From Phycisphaeraceae bacterium (GTDB lineage Bacteria; Planctomycetota; Phycisphaerae; Phycisphaerales; SM1A02), in NCBI GenBank assembly GCA_019636755.1, contig JAHBWZ010000003.1:310001-374000 (forward strand): a stretch of 64,000 bases of DNA, read 5' to 3'. Below the pieces are notes generated by a model. The model was not told the DNA's origin, did no database searches, and saw only the letters and a list, made by a program, of their open reading frames with translations. The position numbers and the translations under genes are program-made. Below, piece by piece: positions 24,821-33,423 of this stretch; position 1 is the stretch's first letter, and each line of letters starts with the position of its first letter.

Positions 24821-26074
24821 TCAGCGGAGCGGCCCGAAGACGATGCTGACGTTGTGTCCGCCGAACCCGAACGAGTTGTTGATCGCCGCGCGCAGCGCCC
24901 TGGGCCGGGCCTCGTTTGCCACGAAGTCGAGGTCGAATCCGTCGTCCGGATCCTCGAGGTTGATCGTCGGCGGAAGCACGCCTTCGTGAACGGCGAGGAT
25001 CGTGATGATCGACTCGATGCCCCCAGCCGCGCCCAGCGCGTGACCGGTCATGGACTTCGTCGACGACACGGCCAGTGATCGCGCATGGTCTCCGAACACG
25101 CGCTTGACCGCGTTGACTTCAGCGGCATCACCCAGCGGGGTCGAGGTTCCGTGGGCGTTGATGTAGCCGACCTCGTCCGGGGAGATGCCCGCGTCCGCCA
25201 GCGCGACCCGCATCGACGCCTGGGCCCCCGTTCCCTCCTCGTCCGGCGCGGCGATGTGCGTCGCATCGCCGGACGATCCGTACCCGAGGACCTCGGCATA
25301 GATCCGGGCGCCCCGTGCCCTGGCGTGCTCCAGTTCCTCCAGCACGACGATCCCGGCGCCCTCCGAGAGGACGAAGCCGTCCCGCCCGCGGTCGAAGGGC
25401 CGGGATGCTCGCTCCGGCTCATCGTTCCGCGTCGAGAGCGCCCGCATCGCGGCGAAGCTGGCGATGCAGAGCGGGCTGACCGCGGCCTCGCTCCCGCCGG
25501 CAAGGATGACTTCGGCGTCACCGCGCTGGATCATCTGGAACGCCGTCCCGAGCGCGTGCCCGCCGGTCGCACACGCCGTCGCAACGGCCGAGTTCGCGCC
25601 GCGCAGCGAGTGCCGGATCGAGACGTTGCCCGCGAGGGCATTCACCATCAGTTTGGGCACGATGAATGGACTGAGCTTGCGCGGCCCGTGCGCGATGAGC
25701 TTCGTGTGCCACTCCTCGATCGTCAGGATCCCGCCGATGCCGGATCCGATCACCACCCCGCGGCGACCCGGGTCACCGCTGGTGAAATCGATCCCGCTGT
25801 CGCGCGCCGCCTCGTCCGCAGCGCAGACGCCCAGGAGGCAGAAGCGGTCCATGCGCTTCACCTCCCGCTCGTCGACGATCGGGGTCGGCTCCCATCCACG
25901 GATCTCGCCGGCGATCCGGACCGACCATCGGTCGTCCTGCGGGAAGACGGTGATCTGCGAGATCCCGGAACGCCCGGCAAGGATCGATGACCACATGTCC
26001 CGGACCGTGAGGCCGACATTGGTCACCGCGCCGAGACCGGTGACGACGACGCGCCTTTGGCAGCTCCGTTTCAT
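24821..26074 (-). CDS. fabF: 3-oxoacyl-ACP synthase II (KAS II)
   Basis: 417 residues. Condenses malonyl-ACP with acyl-ACP during fatty-acid elongation. RVVVTGLGAVTNVG is the N-terminal signature. The Cys-His-His active site is ATACATGGHA (Cys168), INAHGTSTPLGD and KSMTGHALGAAGG. The C-terminal NNSFGFGGHNVSIVF is the KAS gatekeeper segment. It is the last gene of the leftward fab cluster, 90 nt after acpP, a frequent acpP-fabF pair. No strong Shine-Dalgarno sequence precedes ATG 26074. Confidence 0.96.
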   Translation of the reverse strand: MKRSCQRRVVVTGLGAVTNVGLTVRDMWSSILAGRSGISQITVFPQDDRWSVRIAGEIRGWEPTPIVDEREVKRMDRFCLLGVCAADEAARDSGIDFTSGDPGRRGVVIGSGIGGILTIEEWHTKLIAHGPRKLSPFIVPKLMVNALAGNVSIRHSLRGANSAVATACATGGHALGTAFQMIQRGDAEVILAGGSEAAVSPLCIASFAAMRALSTRNDEPERASRPFDRGRDGFVLSEGAGIVVLEELEHARARGARIYAEVLGYGSSGDATHIAAPDEEGTGAQASMRVALADAGISPDEVGYINAHGTSTPLGDAAEVNAVKRVFGDHARSLAVSSTKSMTGHALGAAGGIESIITILAVHEGVLPPTINLEDPDDGFDLDFVANEARPRALRAAINNSFGFGGHNVSIVFGPLR

Positions 26075-26164
26075 GACGGCACGGGAAGAGTGGCCGGCGC
26101 TCGACCGATGCCGTACGCCGGACCGCAGCCGGCCCCGCGGACGGCAGGCATGGACGGGCTCACA

Positions 26165-26410
26165 TCAGGCGTTCCGATGGGTAATGATGTAGTCGATCGC
26201 CTGGCCGACCGTCTGGATTCGCTCCGCATCGGTGTCCGGGATCTCGGTATCGAACGCGTCCTCGAACTCCATGACCAGCTCGACCGTGTCGAGGCTGTCC
26301 GCCTGCAGGTCGGTCGTGAAGTTCGTCTCGCGAGTGATCTGCGCCTTGTCCACCTTCATGTGGTGGGCGACGATCTCAACCACCTTGGTTTCGATCTCGG
26401 CATCGGTCAC
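26165..26410 (-). CDS. acpP: Acyl carrier protein
   Basis: 81 residues. The acidic helical protein carries growing fatty acids on 4'-phosphopantetheine attached to Ser39 in QADSLDTVELVMEFED, the standard motif. The start is GTG 26410 with AGGAG at an 8-nt spacing. It lies between fabG and fabF, 90 nt from fabF, and has its own promoter-like sequence in the 146-nt gap to fabG, as expected for a protein needed in large amounts. Confidence 0.96.
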   Translation of the reverse strand: MTDAEIETKVVEIVAHHMKVDKAQITRETNFTTDLQADSLDTVELVMEFEDAFDTEIPDTDAERIQTVGQAIDYIITHRNA

Positions 26411-26481
26411 GGTGAGGTCTCCTGGGAATGGTGGCCGCCCGCATCGCCGACGGCTGCGACCCGTCGCCCGGGCGGCGACGC

Positions 26482-26509
26482 ACTATATCGGGAATCGAAG
26501 ACTCTGCAA
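26482..26509 (-). promoter_or_regulatory. Probable internal promoter of acpP-fabF
   Basis: TTGCAG (26509-26504), 16-nt spacer, TATAGT (26487-26482; 5 of 6 to consensus). The leader would be about 65 nt. The surrounding sequence is locally A/T-richer than the window average. Confidence 0.55.
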
Positions 26510-26556
26510 CGGCCCCGCCGGCCGCCGCGGGCCGCGCCGTCCGGCCCTCACAGGGG

Positions 26557-27348
26557 TCAGCCGTCGAGGAGACCGCCGTCCACGACGAGGACCTGGCCCG
26601 TGATGTAGGCCGCTTCATCACTCGCGAGGAACGCCACGGCGTGCGCGATCTCCTCCGGACGCCCGAATCGTCGCACGGGAATGTGCTTCACCGCCTCTTC
26701 GCGGAGCGGCGCCGGGAGCGCCTCGGTCATGTCGGTCTCGACGAAGCCCGGCGCCACCACATTCGCGGTGATCCCCTTCGATCCGAACTCGCGTGCCACC
26801 GTCTTCGTCAGGCCGATGAGCCCGGCCTTCGCCGCCGCGTAGTTCGCCTGTCCGGCGTTGCCCATGATGCCGGTCACCGACCCGATGTTGATGATCCGGC
26901 CGAAGCGGCCTCGCATCATCGGTCGTACCGCCGCACGGCACGCGATGAACGCGGAGCGGAGGTTCACCCGGATCACGTCATCGAAATCCTCATCACGCAT
27001 CCGGAGCAGGAGGCCGTCGCGCGTGATCCCGGCATTGTTCACCAGGATGTCGAGCTGTCCCGCCCTCTCCGCCGTCGAATCGATGACCTGCGCAAGCGCC
27101 GCGCCGTCGCCGATGTCGCAGGGACACACCTCCGCGGACCCGCCGGCCGCCGCGATCGAATCACGGACCTCCGCCAGTCCTGCTTCCGAGCGCGCGACCA
27201 GGACGACGTGGCACCCGCGGGCAGCGAGCCGTTCCGCAATCGCGCGGCCGATCCCGCGGCTCGCACCGGTGACGATGGCAATCCTCTGGCTGATGACGCA
27301 CCTGCCTTCCCGCGCCCGATGCCGCACGGCTCCGGGATGCGCTGACAT
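26557..27348 (-). CDS. fabG: 3-oxoacyl-ACP reductase
   Basis: About 263 residues, short-chain dehydrogenase family, NADPH-dependent reduction of 3-oxoacyl-ACP. RIAIVTGASRGIGRAIAERLA is the dinucleotide-binding motif; LDILVNNAGITRD, INIGSVTGIMGNAGQANYAAAKAGLIGLTK (Ser-Tyr-Lys catalytic set) and APGFVETDMTEALP are all present. The start is uncertain. Homology begins about 18 residues after ATG 27348, no ideal Shine-Dalgarno sequence is seen, and GTG 27366 and GTG 27327 are alternatives. A terminator-like hairpin and a TACGAT hexamer lie directly upstream, so it may be transcribed separately from fabD. Confidence 0.93.
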   Translation of the reverse strand: MSAHPGAVRHRAREGRCVISQRIAIVTGASRGIGRAIAERLAARGCHVVLVARSEAGLAEVRDSIAAAGGSAEVCPCDIGDGAALAQVIDSTAERAGQLDILVNNAGITRDGLLLRMRDEDFDDVIRVNLRSAFIACRAAVRPMMRGRFGRIINIGSVTGIMGNAGQANYAAAKAGLIGLTKTVAREFGSKGITANVVAPGFVETDMTEALPAPLREEAVKHIPVRRFGRPEEIAHAVAFLASDEAAYITGQVLVVDGGLLDG

Positions 27349-27356
27349 TCCTGCAT

Positions 27357-27382
27357 GAAAACGCACCCGCCGGAGCGGGTGC
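27357..27382 (-). terminator. Intrinsic terminator between lipoprotein gene and fabG
   Basis: On the minus strand GCACCCGC-TCCG-GCGGGTGC (8-bp perfect stem, 4-nt loop) is followed by GTTTTC. It lies 65 nt after the lipoprotein stop. A TACGAT hexamer at 27391-27386, just before the stem, could restart transcription for fabG. Confidence 0.6.
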
Positions 27383-27447
27383 GGGATCGTACCGGATGTT
27401 CATGTCGGGTCGCACCGGCGGATGCCGATGTCCCCGGCAGCGGGCGA

Positions 27448-28371
27448 TCAGAGGCCGCCCGAGGGGCGCGGTGCAGCCGGACCCGGCGGCGCGCGCGGTG
27501 GCGGCACCGGCCGCCTCCCACCCGGACCGCCGGGCGAGGGCGCTCCCGCCGGGGTGGAGCCGCCCGAGCCGAACGACCCGTCGTCGGACTCCGAGGAAAG
27601 GTCGACCTGCCGGATCGTCACATCCTCATCGGGAAGCGACGCAAGCATGCGCTCCTCATCGATCAGTTTGTGCCAGAGCGTGATGAGGTCCTCGCCGTAG
27701 AGCTTCTTCATCAGGCCGGGCGGACAGGCGACCGACTCGAATTCGGGTACGCCGCCCTCGACGGAGTAGTACCACAGTTGAGGCTGATCGACGCCGTCCA
27801 CCAGGAAGATCGCCAGCACACAGCTCTGCCCGTCCGGGCCGGCGCCGGTCCGGAGTTCGATGAGTTCGATCTTCGAGGTCGACGCGGCCCAGACGCCGCT
27901 TTCGACCATCGAGCGGAGTTCCTGCTCGTCGAGCGGCGTCAGCATCTCGGCGAGACCGCGGTCGTCGCTCCGCGCGAACGCGTCGAAGAACTCCAGGATC
28001 GCGACCCGCTCCGCGGTCGAGGCCGGGGCATGCTCATCCGCAAGGACCAGCTTGTCGCTCAGTCCGCGCTGCCGGATGATCGAGTCGACCGACTCGACAG
28101 TCGGCGGCGGCGGCGCCTCCTCCCGCTGCGGTCGCACCGGGGGCGGCGGCGGCGGCTCCGGCTCGCTGCCACACCCCGCGAGCACGATGGCCGCCGTGCC
28201 CGCCAGCATCAGCGAGGAAAGCACGCCGGCGGATGTGCCCAGGACCGAAAGCCCCAGGATGGCGGTGAGACGACAACGGGAGGCCGCGGCTGACGGCCTC
28301 CCGACGCACGGCCCCGGGTCCTCAGGAGGTCCCTGATCCGGCTGGCTCGGCAGATTCGGCTGGCTGGTCAT
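27448..28371 (-). CDS. Proline-rich putative lipoprotein within the fab cluster
   Basis: 307 residues. Residues 32-65 are hydrophobic and end in the lipobox VLAGC (Cys about 67), so export and lipid anchoring are likely, although the ~30 residues before the hydrophobic core are unusually long. A Pro/Glu linker (EPEPPPPPPVRPQREEAPPPP) is followed by a conserved-looking helical region (about 95-270) and a Gly/Pro-rich tail. No family is recognised. ATG 28371 places the start 50 nt inside the end of fabD. Its position between fabD and fabG is unusual for this operon. Confidence 0.65.
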   Translation of the reverse strand: MTSQPNLPSQPDQGPPEDPGPCVGRPSAAASRCRLTAILGLSVLGTSAGVLSSLMLAGTAAIVLAGCGSEPEPPPPPPVRPQREEAPPPPTVESVDSIIRQRGLSDKLVLADEHAPASTAERVAILEFFDAFARSDDRGLAEMLTPLDEQELRSMVESGVWAASTSKIELIELRTGAGPDGQSCVLAIFLVDGVDQPQLWYYSVEGGVPEFESVACPPGLMKKLYGEDLITLWHKLIDEERMLASLPDEDVTIRQVDLSSESDDGSFGSGGSTPAGAPSPGGPGGRRPVPPPRAPPGPAAPRPSGGL

Positions 28372-29290
28372 GGCTGGTCACCTTCCGTTCCCGGTCGATT
28401 CTCCGCATGAGACCGCGAAGCGTCGATCCGGGCGCAAGTTCATGGTACTCGACCGACCCGGCTGGCGGCATCAGGGCGCACCCCTGCGACCAGCGGACCG
28501 GCTGAACGATCTGTTCGACGAGTCTCCGGCGCATGAGTTCCCCATCTCCGCAGTCGTGTGGACGACCGAGGACGTTGGACCAGACCGGCACCGTCGGCCG
28601 GGCGAACTCGACGTCCGCCAGCACCGCGGCCATCCGGTCCGCCGCCGGCTGCATCAGCGCCGAATGGAAAGCCCCCGCGACGGCCAGGCGCGTCGCGCGG
28701 AGCCCCCGCGCCTCCGCCAGCGCCACGGCCCGGTCGCACGCCGCGGCGGCTCCGGAGAGAACGACCTGTCCCGGCGCGTTGTAGTTCGCGCAGACGAGGA
28801 CCTCGGACTCCGCCGCGTCGCGCGCGAGCGCCTCCGCCGCGGCATCGTCTCCACCGATGATCGCCACCATGCCGCCGCGGGACTGTTCCGCGGCTTCCTG
28901 CATCAGCCGGCCGCGCGCCGCGACCATGCGAAGGCCGGCGGCGAACTCGAACACGCCCGCGATGCACAGCGCCGTGTACTCGCCGAGCGACAGGCCCGCG
29001 GCACCCGCGAGACTGCCCGGCTTCGCAAACTCCGGATACCGCGCACGGAGCCCCTGCCAGCATGCGATCGAACACGCGAAGATCGCCGGCTGACTCACGT
29101 CGGTCCGGTTGAGGCGTTCCGGCGGCCCTTCGAACATGATCGCACTCAGCGGTTCCCCGAGCTCGCCCTCGAGCAGCCTGTCCGCCTCGTTCATGACGGC
29201 ACGCGCGGCATCGGAGTGCGCCACCCACGCGCGGCCCATGCCGAGCGCCTGGGCGCCCTGTCCCGGTCCGAGCACGAAGATCCGATTCAT
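28322..29290 (-). CDS. fabD: Malonyl-CoA:ACP transacylase
   Basis: 322 residues. Transfers malonyl from CoA to ACP. N-terminal IFVLGPGQGAQALGMG forms the oxyanion region. The nucleophile motif reads GLSLGEYTALC with Ser101, where most FabD proteins have GHSLGE; the His-to-Leu change precedes the Ser and is a variation, not loss of the nucleophile. The catalytic His is in VAGAFHSALM, and QIVQPVRWSQ is the conserved C-terminal element. It follows fabH by 47 nt in the same direction and overlaps the lipoprotein start. Confidence 0.94.
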   Translation of the reverse strand: MNRIFVLGPGQGAQALGMGRAWVAHSDAARAVMNEADRLLEGELGEPLSAIMFEGPPERLNRTDVSQPAIFACSIACWQGLRARYPEFAKPGSLAGAAGLSLGEYTALCIAGVFEFAAGLRMVAARGRLMQEAAEQSRGGMVAIIGGDDAAAEALARDAAESEVLVCANYNAPGQVVLSGAAAACDRAVALAEARGLRATRLAVAGAFHSALMQPAADRMAAVLADVEFARPTVPVWSNVLGRPHDCGDGELMRRRLVEQIVQPVRWSQGCALMPPAGSVEYHELAPGSTLRGLMRRIDRERKVTSHDQPAESAEPAGSGTS

Positions 29291-29337
29291 GCGTCTCCGC
29301 GCGAGTGCACCGCGCGCCTCACTTCCGCCGGCGGGCG

Positions 29338-30339
29338 TCAGAGCCGCCAGACGCTGCTTGCCCAGGTCAGTCCGCCGCCGAACGCCACGATGATCACGAT
29401 GTCGCCCTCGCGCAGGGCGCCGTCTCCCCGCAGTTCGTCGAGTACCACGCCCACGGATCCCGCCGACGTATTGCCGTACCGGTCGATGTTGATCCGCACG
29501 CGGTCGCGCGGCAGCCCGATGCGTTCGATGGCCGCGTCGATGATCCGGACGTTCATCTGGTGGCAGACGAACTGGGACACATCGTCGACCTTCAGCCCCG
29601 TCTTCTCCAGCGCGTCCTCGATCACCTCGCGGAACTTGTTGACCGCGAACTTGTAGACCTCGCGGCCGTGCATGCGCAGGCAGCCGATCCGGATCGGGTT
29701 GTCCGCGTCCTCCGGCGGGATCTCCCGCGCACGCCGCGGCAGGTAGAGCGAATGCCAGCCTCGCCCGTCGGCGCCCATCGCCTGGTACAGGCAGCCCCGC
29801 TGCGTGTCCGGGTCACGCCGGAGAATCACGCTCCCCGCCGCGTCTCCGAAGAGAATCGAGACACTGCGGTCCTCGTAGTCGACCACCTGCGTCATGAGGT
29901 CGCAGCCGATCACACCGACCGTCCGGAACCGCCCCGACCGGACCAGACTCTCACCGACATTGATCCCGTAAACGAACCCGGAGCACGCCGCGACCAGGTC
30001 GAACGCGGGAACCGGCGTCGCCCCGATCTCCGCGGCGATCCGGCACGCATTCGACGGGCAGGTCATCTCCGCCGTGACCGTGCAGTTGATGATGAGGTCG
30101 AGGTCCGATGGCTTCAGCCCGGCGCGGTCGAGCGATGTGCGCAGCGATCGCATCGCGAGCGAGGCCTGGGATTCGCGTTCTCCGTCCACGACCCGGCGCT
30201 CCACGATGCCGGTGCGCTGCCGGATCCACTCATCGCTCGTATCGAGAATCCGCTCGAGATCGGCATTCGTGAGCACGCGATCGGGGACGGCCGAAGCGAT
30301 CCCGCTCATCCGCACGCCGAAGGCCGTGGACAGGCTCAT
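29338..30339 (-). CDS. fabH: 3-oxoacyl-ACP synthase III
   Basis: 333 residues. Starts fatty-acid synthesis by condensing acetyl-CoA with malonyl-ACP. The catalytic triad is visible: FDLVAACSGFVYG (Cys119), VCHQMNVRII (His) and RYGNTSAGSVGVVLDEL (Asn). SDEWIRQRTGIVERR is the conserved CoA-binding N-terminal region. ATG 30339 overlaps the plsX stop as ATGA, so the two are translationally coupled. Confidence 0.96.
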   Translation of the reverse strand: MSLSTAFGVRMSGIASAVPDRVLTNADLERILDTSDEWIRQRTGIVERRVVDGERESQASLAMRSLRTSLDRAGLKPSDLDLIINCTVTAEMTCPSNACRIAAEIGATPVPAFDLVAACSGFVYGINVGESLVRSGRFRTVGVIGCDLMTQVVDYEDRSVSILFGDAAGSVILRRDPDTQRGCLYQAMGADGRGWHSLYLPRRAREIPPEDADNPIRIGCLRMHGREVYKFAVNKFREVIEDALEKTGLKVDDVSQFVCHQMNVRIIDAAIERIGLPRDRVRINIDRYGNTSAGSVGVVLDELRGDGALREGDIVIIVAFGGGLTWASSVWRL

Positions 30340-31367
30340 GCGACCGCTTCTTCCATCGCTCCCAGTCGCTCGACGATCGACTCGTTCACGCGCGACTCCA
30401 CGAACACCCGCGAGCGGAGAATCGCGCTGGCGATCGCCTTCGGTCCGCTCGACCCGTGGGCGATCAGCGAGAGTCCGCCGACACCGAGCAGCGGCGCCCC
30501 GCCGTACTCCTCGTAATCGTGCTGCGCATAGATCCGCTTCACGACCGCCCCGAACCGCTGCGCCAGTTCCGGGTCCGCGGACTTCACCTCGCGCCCGATG
30601 GCACGGAAGATGCCCGCGGAGAGTCCTTCGGCGAGCTTGATCATGACGTTGCCGACCACGCCCTCGGTGACCACGACGTCCGCTTCACCGTCGAAGACAC
30701 CGCGTCCTTCCACGTACCCGATGAACTCGAGTCCGGCTGCGTTCCGCAGCAGATCCCGGGCCTGCTTCATGTCGCTGGTGCCCTTCTGCTCCTCGCCGCC
30801 GACGTTCATCAGCGCGACGCGCGGGCGCTCGATGCCGAGGACCTTCCGGGCGTAGACATCGCCCATGACGCCGTACTGCGCCAGGTGATGCGGTTTCGGC
30901 TCTATGTTCGCCCCCACGTCGATCAGCACGACCGGTCCGGCGAACGTCGGCACCGTGACCGCGATCCCCGGCCGATGGACATGAGGCAGGCGCCGCATGT
31001 GCATCTGCGCAGCGGCGACGCACGCCCCGGTGTTGCCCGCAGAAATCACCGCGTCAAGGGGCGTCCGGCCGCGCGCCTCGGCGCGCCGCGCGCTGCCGGC
31101 CTCGTGCATCATGACGATGGAACTCCCCGGCTTCGACCGGACCGCCTCGACCGGGGACTCGGCCATGCCGATCGTCTGCGGGCAGTCGACGACCTCGATG
31201 CGGGGATCGGCGATGCCGCGCGCGGCAAGGCCCTCGTCGATCACCGGTCGCACGCCGAACAGGATCAGCGCATCATCCGGTGCAAGATGGCCGATGGCCT
31301 GCGCAACGCCCTCGAGATTGGACTCGGGGGCGTGGTCGCCGCCCATCACGTCGAGGCCGATCCGCAT
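30336..31367 (-). CDS. plsX: Phosphate acyltransferase
   Basis: 343 residues. Converts acyl-ACP to acyl-phosphate, the donor for PlsY in phospholipid synthesis, at the inner face of the membrane. MRIGLDVMGGDHAPESNLEG, DAVISAGNTGACVAAA, VLIDVGANIEPKPHHLAQYG, MNVGGEEQKGTS and FIGYVEGRGVFDGEADVVV are standard family motifs. It starts 3 nt after rpmF and overlaps fabH by 4 nt: the conserved rpmF-plsX-fabH order. Confidence 0.97.
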   Translation of the reverse strand: MRIGLDVMGGDHAPESNLEGVAQAIGHLAPDDALILFGVRPVIDEGLAARGIADPRIEVVDCPQTIGMAESPVEAVRSKPGSSIVMMHEAGSARRAEARGRTPLDAVISAGNTGACVAAAQMHMRRLPHVHRPGIAVTVPTFAGPVVLIDVGANIEPKPHHLAQYGVMGDVYARKVLGIERPRVALMNVGGEEQKGTSDMKQARDLLRNAAGLEFIGYVEGRGVFDGEADVVVTEGVVGNVMIKLAEGLSAGIFRAIGREVKSADPELAQRFGAVVKRIYAQHDYEEYGGAPLLGVGGLSLIAHGSSGPKAIASAILRSRVFVESRVNESIVERLGAMEEAVA

Positions 31368-31370
31368 GGA

Positions 31371-31559
31371 TCACTCGTCCCGCGTGCCCTTGGTCAGCTG
31401 CAGGCCGGGCCGCACGTAGCCGCATGAACGGCAGGCGGCATGCGGCAGCTTCGGATTGCCGCAGTTCGGGCAGACGACCGCACGGGTGGCGCTGATGGCG
31501 TGATGCGATCGTCGCTTTCCCTGGCGGCTTCGGGACTGTCGAAATGCAGGAACGGGCAT
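31371..31559 (-). CDS. rpmF: 50S ribosomal protein L32
   Basis: 62 residues. MPVPAFRQSRSRQGKRRSHH is the basic N-terminus. Four cysteines, Cys30 and Cys33 (VVCPNCG) and Cys43 and Cys46 (ACRSCGY), form the zinc ribbon of the C+ form of L32. ATG 31559 follows AAGGA. It heads the fatty-acid operon behind a roughly 215-nt leader with a strong hairpin. Confidence 0.96.
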   Translation of the reverse strand: MPVPAFRQSRSRQGKRRSHHAISATRAVVCPNCGNPKLPHAACRSCGYVRPGLQLTKGTRDE

Positions 31560-31624
31560 GGGAGGGAATCCTTCGATCGCGCCGGGCGGCGCGGCTCGAG
31601 TGCGGGAGGGCAGCGGGTGTCGCT

Positions 31625-31669
31625 GGACGGACCGGCTCCCGGATCACACGTCGTGATCCGTGTCCGTCC
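31625..31669 (-). ncRNA. Nested hairpin in the rpmF leader
   Basis: On the minus strand GGACGGAC (31669-31662) pairs with GTCCGTCC (31632-31625), and inside it CGGATCAC (31660-31653) pairs with GTGATCCG (31647-31640) around a GACGT loop. Both stems are perfect 8-mers, separated by a 1-nt bulge on one side and a 7-nt internal loop on the other. It lies about 65 nt before the rpmF start and about 105 nt into the predicted transcript. A cis-acting regulatory element, such as a ribosomal-protein leader, is a reasonable inference; no known riboswitch was matched. Confidence 0.6.
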
Positions 31670-31780
31670 CGGGCGGCGAACGGATCCGGTCCGGCCGCCG
31701 GGCAGCCGCGACCGACCCTGCGGACGGCCGTCTGAGGCGCAGCCACCCCGCGGCGGTGTCCACGCTCAGTCGAGTCGGCC

Positions 31781-31809
31781 AATGTACGGCCCCCCCTGCG
31801 CACTGTCAA
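31781..31809 (-). promoter_or_regulatory. Promoter of the rpmF-plsX-fab operon
   Basis: TTGACA (31809-31804), exactly 17 nt, then TACATT (31786-31781): perfect -35 and 4-5 of 6 for the -10, the best sigma70-type promoter seen in the window. Transcription would start near 31774, giving a leader of about 215 nt to rpmF. The rest of the 524-bp rpmF-thiS gap (31810-32083) shows nothing clear; no TPP-riboswitch core (CTGAGA) is found before thiS. Confidence 0.75.
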
Positions 31810-32083
31810 CGTCACATCCGCCCCGGGGATGACCACCTGACCGGCGGGCACGCGCGGCGCCCGGTTCGACCATCGGACGCGGGGCGCGTGTCCACGAGGT
31901 CGCGCCGGACCCGCCGTATCATCCGGACTCGCATGAACGCGTGCGCTCGCCGCCGGTCCACGCGTTCCATCGCCGTCCACTCGATCCGCCCCGTTCCGTT
32001 CCGGCCGATGCCGATCCGCCCGATGCCAGGTCGGTCCCGGCGACGCCCCGAGACGGAGATCCGGCATTCCCCTGACACCCCCG

Positions 32084-32383
32084 ATGACGCCCGACGCCCA
32101 GAGCCCGACCAGCCCCCCCACGTCAGACCCCTCGATGCGCCGTCCGCCGGGAGGCACCATCGAGACCTCCGGGGACGCGCCTGCCTCGGTCCGGCTCAAT
32201 GGCTCCACGCATCGCATCACGCCCGGTCTGACGGTCGCGGCACTGCTTGACCGGCTCGGTCAGGCCGGTCGCCCCTGCGCGGTGGAAGTCAACGGAAGCC
32301 TGGTTCCGTTCAGGCACAGGCAGGAACGCATCCTCCTGGATGGCGATCGAATCGAGATTGTGACGCTCGTGGGCGGCGGCTGA
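32084..32383 (+). CDS. thiS: Sulfur carrier protein ThiS
   Basis: Up to 99 residues. The last ~66 residues ([25 protein letters not shown] ... [35 protein letters not shown]) form the ubiquitin-like sulfur carrier with the obligatory C-terminal Gly-Gly, which is thiocarboxylated and donates sulfur to the thiazole of thiamine. The first ~33 residues are Pro/Ser/Thr-rich and atypical; ATG 32135 would give an 82-residue protein. thiG follows, supporting the call. Confidence 0.88.
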   Translation: MTPDAQSPTSPPTSDPSMRRPPGGTIETSGDAPASVRLNGSTHRITPGLTVAALLDRLGQAGRPCAVEVNGSLVPFRHRQERILLDGDRIEIVTLVGGG

Positions 32384-32427
32384 TCATCGACCGGCATCCA
32401 CAGATGGCCAGTTCAGGACCTCCAGCC

Positions 32428-33318
32428 ATGCAGATTCCAGCGCTTCACCCGACCAGCCCGGATCGCCCGGCGACCCTCGAGACCGGCAATGCCCCGTTGC
32501 GGATCGGCCGGATCACCACCCACAGCCGGCTCTTCGTGGGCACCGGAAAGTACCGGGACGCGGAGACGATGCGGGCCGCGATCGAGGCCTCCGGCGCCGA
32601 GATCGTGACGGTCGCGGTCCGTCGCGAGAGGCTGCTGGACGCCGAAGGGCGCTCGCTGCTGGACGAACTGGATCTCACGCGCCTGACGGTGCTGCCGAAC
32701 ACCGCCGGCTGCTTTTCCGCTTCGGATGCCGTCCGCGTGGCGCGGCTGGGTCGTGACCTGCTGGAGCAGCTCGGCAACGCCGGCGCGCACTGGGTCAAAC
32801 TGGAGGTCCTGGGAGATCGCCGGACGCTGCTTCCGGACCCGGTCGGCACGCTCGAGGCCGTTGGAGAACTGGTCGCGGACGGCTTCGATGTCCTGGCGTA
32901 CTCGAGCGATGATCCGATCATGGCGCTGCGCCTGCGGGACGCGGGCGCGACCAGCGTCATGCCGGCCGGATCGCCGATCGGATCAGGCCGGGGGATCGCG
33001 AATCCGGCGGCGATCCGGATCATCCTGGAACTGCTCCAGTCGAAGGATGCCGGCGGCGATCCGGAGTACCCGGTCATCGTCGATGCCGGCGTCGGCGCGC
33101 CCAGCGACGTGATCGCCGCGATGGAACTTGGCGCCGACGGCGTCCTGCTCAACACGGGCATCGCCCATGCGGCGGACCCCGTCCGCATGGCGCGGGCGAT
33201 GCGACTCGCCTGCGAGGCCGGGTACCTGGGCGCTCGCGCGGGCCGGATTCCCGCGCGCCTGTACGCATCGGCATCCAGTCCGTGGGAAGGCCGGGTCGCC
33301 ACCATTCCAGGCGAGTAA
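32428..33318 (+). CDS. thiG: Thiazole synthase
   Basis: 296 residues from ATG 32428, which has AGGA at a 9-nt spacing; ATG 32404 would add eight residues but lacks a ribosome site. ThiG forms the thiazole phosphate ring from deoxyxylulose phosphate, dehydroglycine and ThiS-thiocarboxylate. [18 protein letters not shown] opens the TIM barrel, [10 protein letters not shown] carries the Schiff-base Lys124, and [47 protein letters not shown] and [14 protein letters not shown] are signatures. It pairs with thiS; thiF, thiH/O and thiE are not in the window. Confidence 0.95.
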   Translation: MQIPALHPTSPDRPATLETGNAPLRIGRITTHSRLFVGTGKYRDAETMRAAIEASGAEIVTVAVRRERLLDAEGRSLLDELDLTRLTVLPNTAGCFSASDAVRVARLGRDLLEQLGNAGAHWVKLEVLGDRRTLLPDPVGTLEAVGELVADGFDVLAYSSDDPIMALRLRDAGATSVMPAGSPIGSGRGIANPAAIRIILELLQSKDAGGDPEYPVIVDAGVGAPSDVIAAMELGADGVLLNTGIAHAADPVRMARAMRLACEAGYLGARAGRIPARLYASASSPWEGRVATIPGE

Positions 33319-33423
33319 GTCCGACCCGTTCACCGGCGTTGCCGTCAGAGGTCCGCCGGCAGCGCATCCCTGCCGGCCGTACCTGGACCGAGCCACTCAA
33401 CGAGCCCCACGGAGTTGCACCCG

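Noticed and set aside
31810-32083. TPP riboswitch before thiS
   Set aside because: No CTGAGA core or other thi-box element was found in the upstream region.
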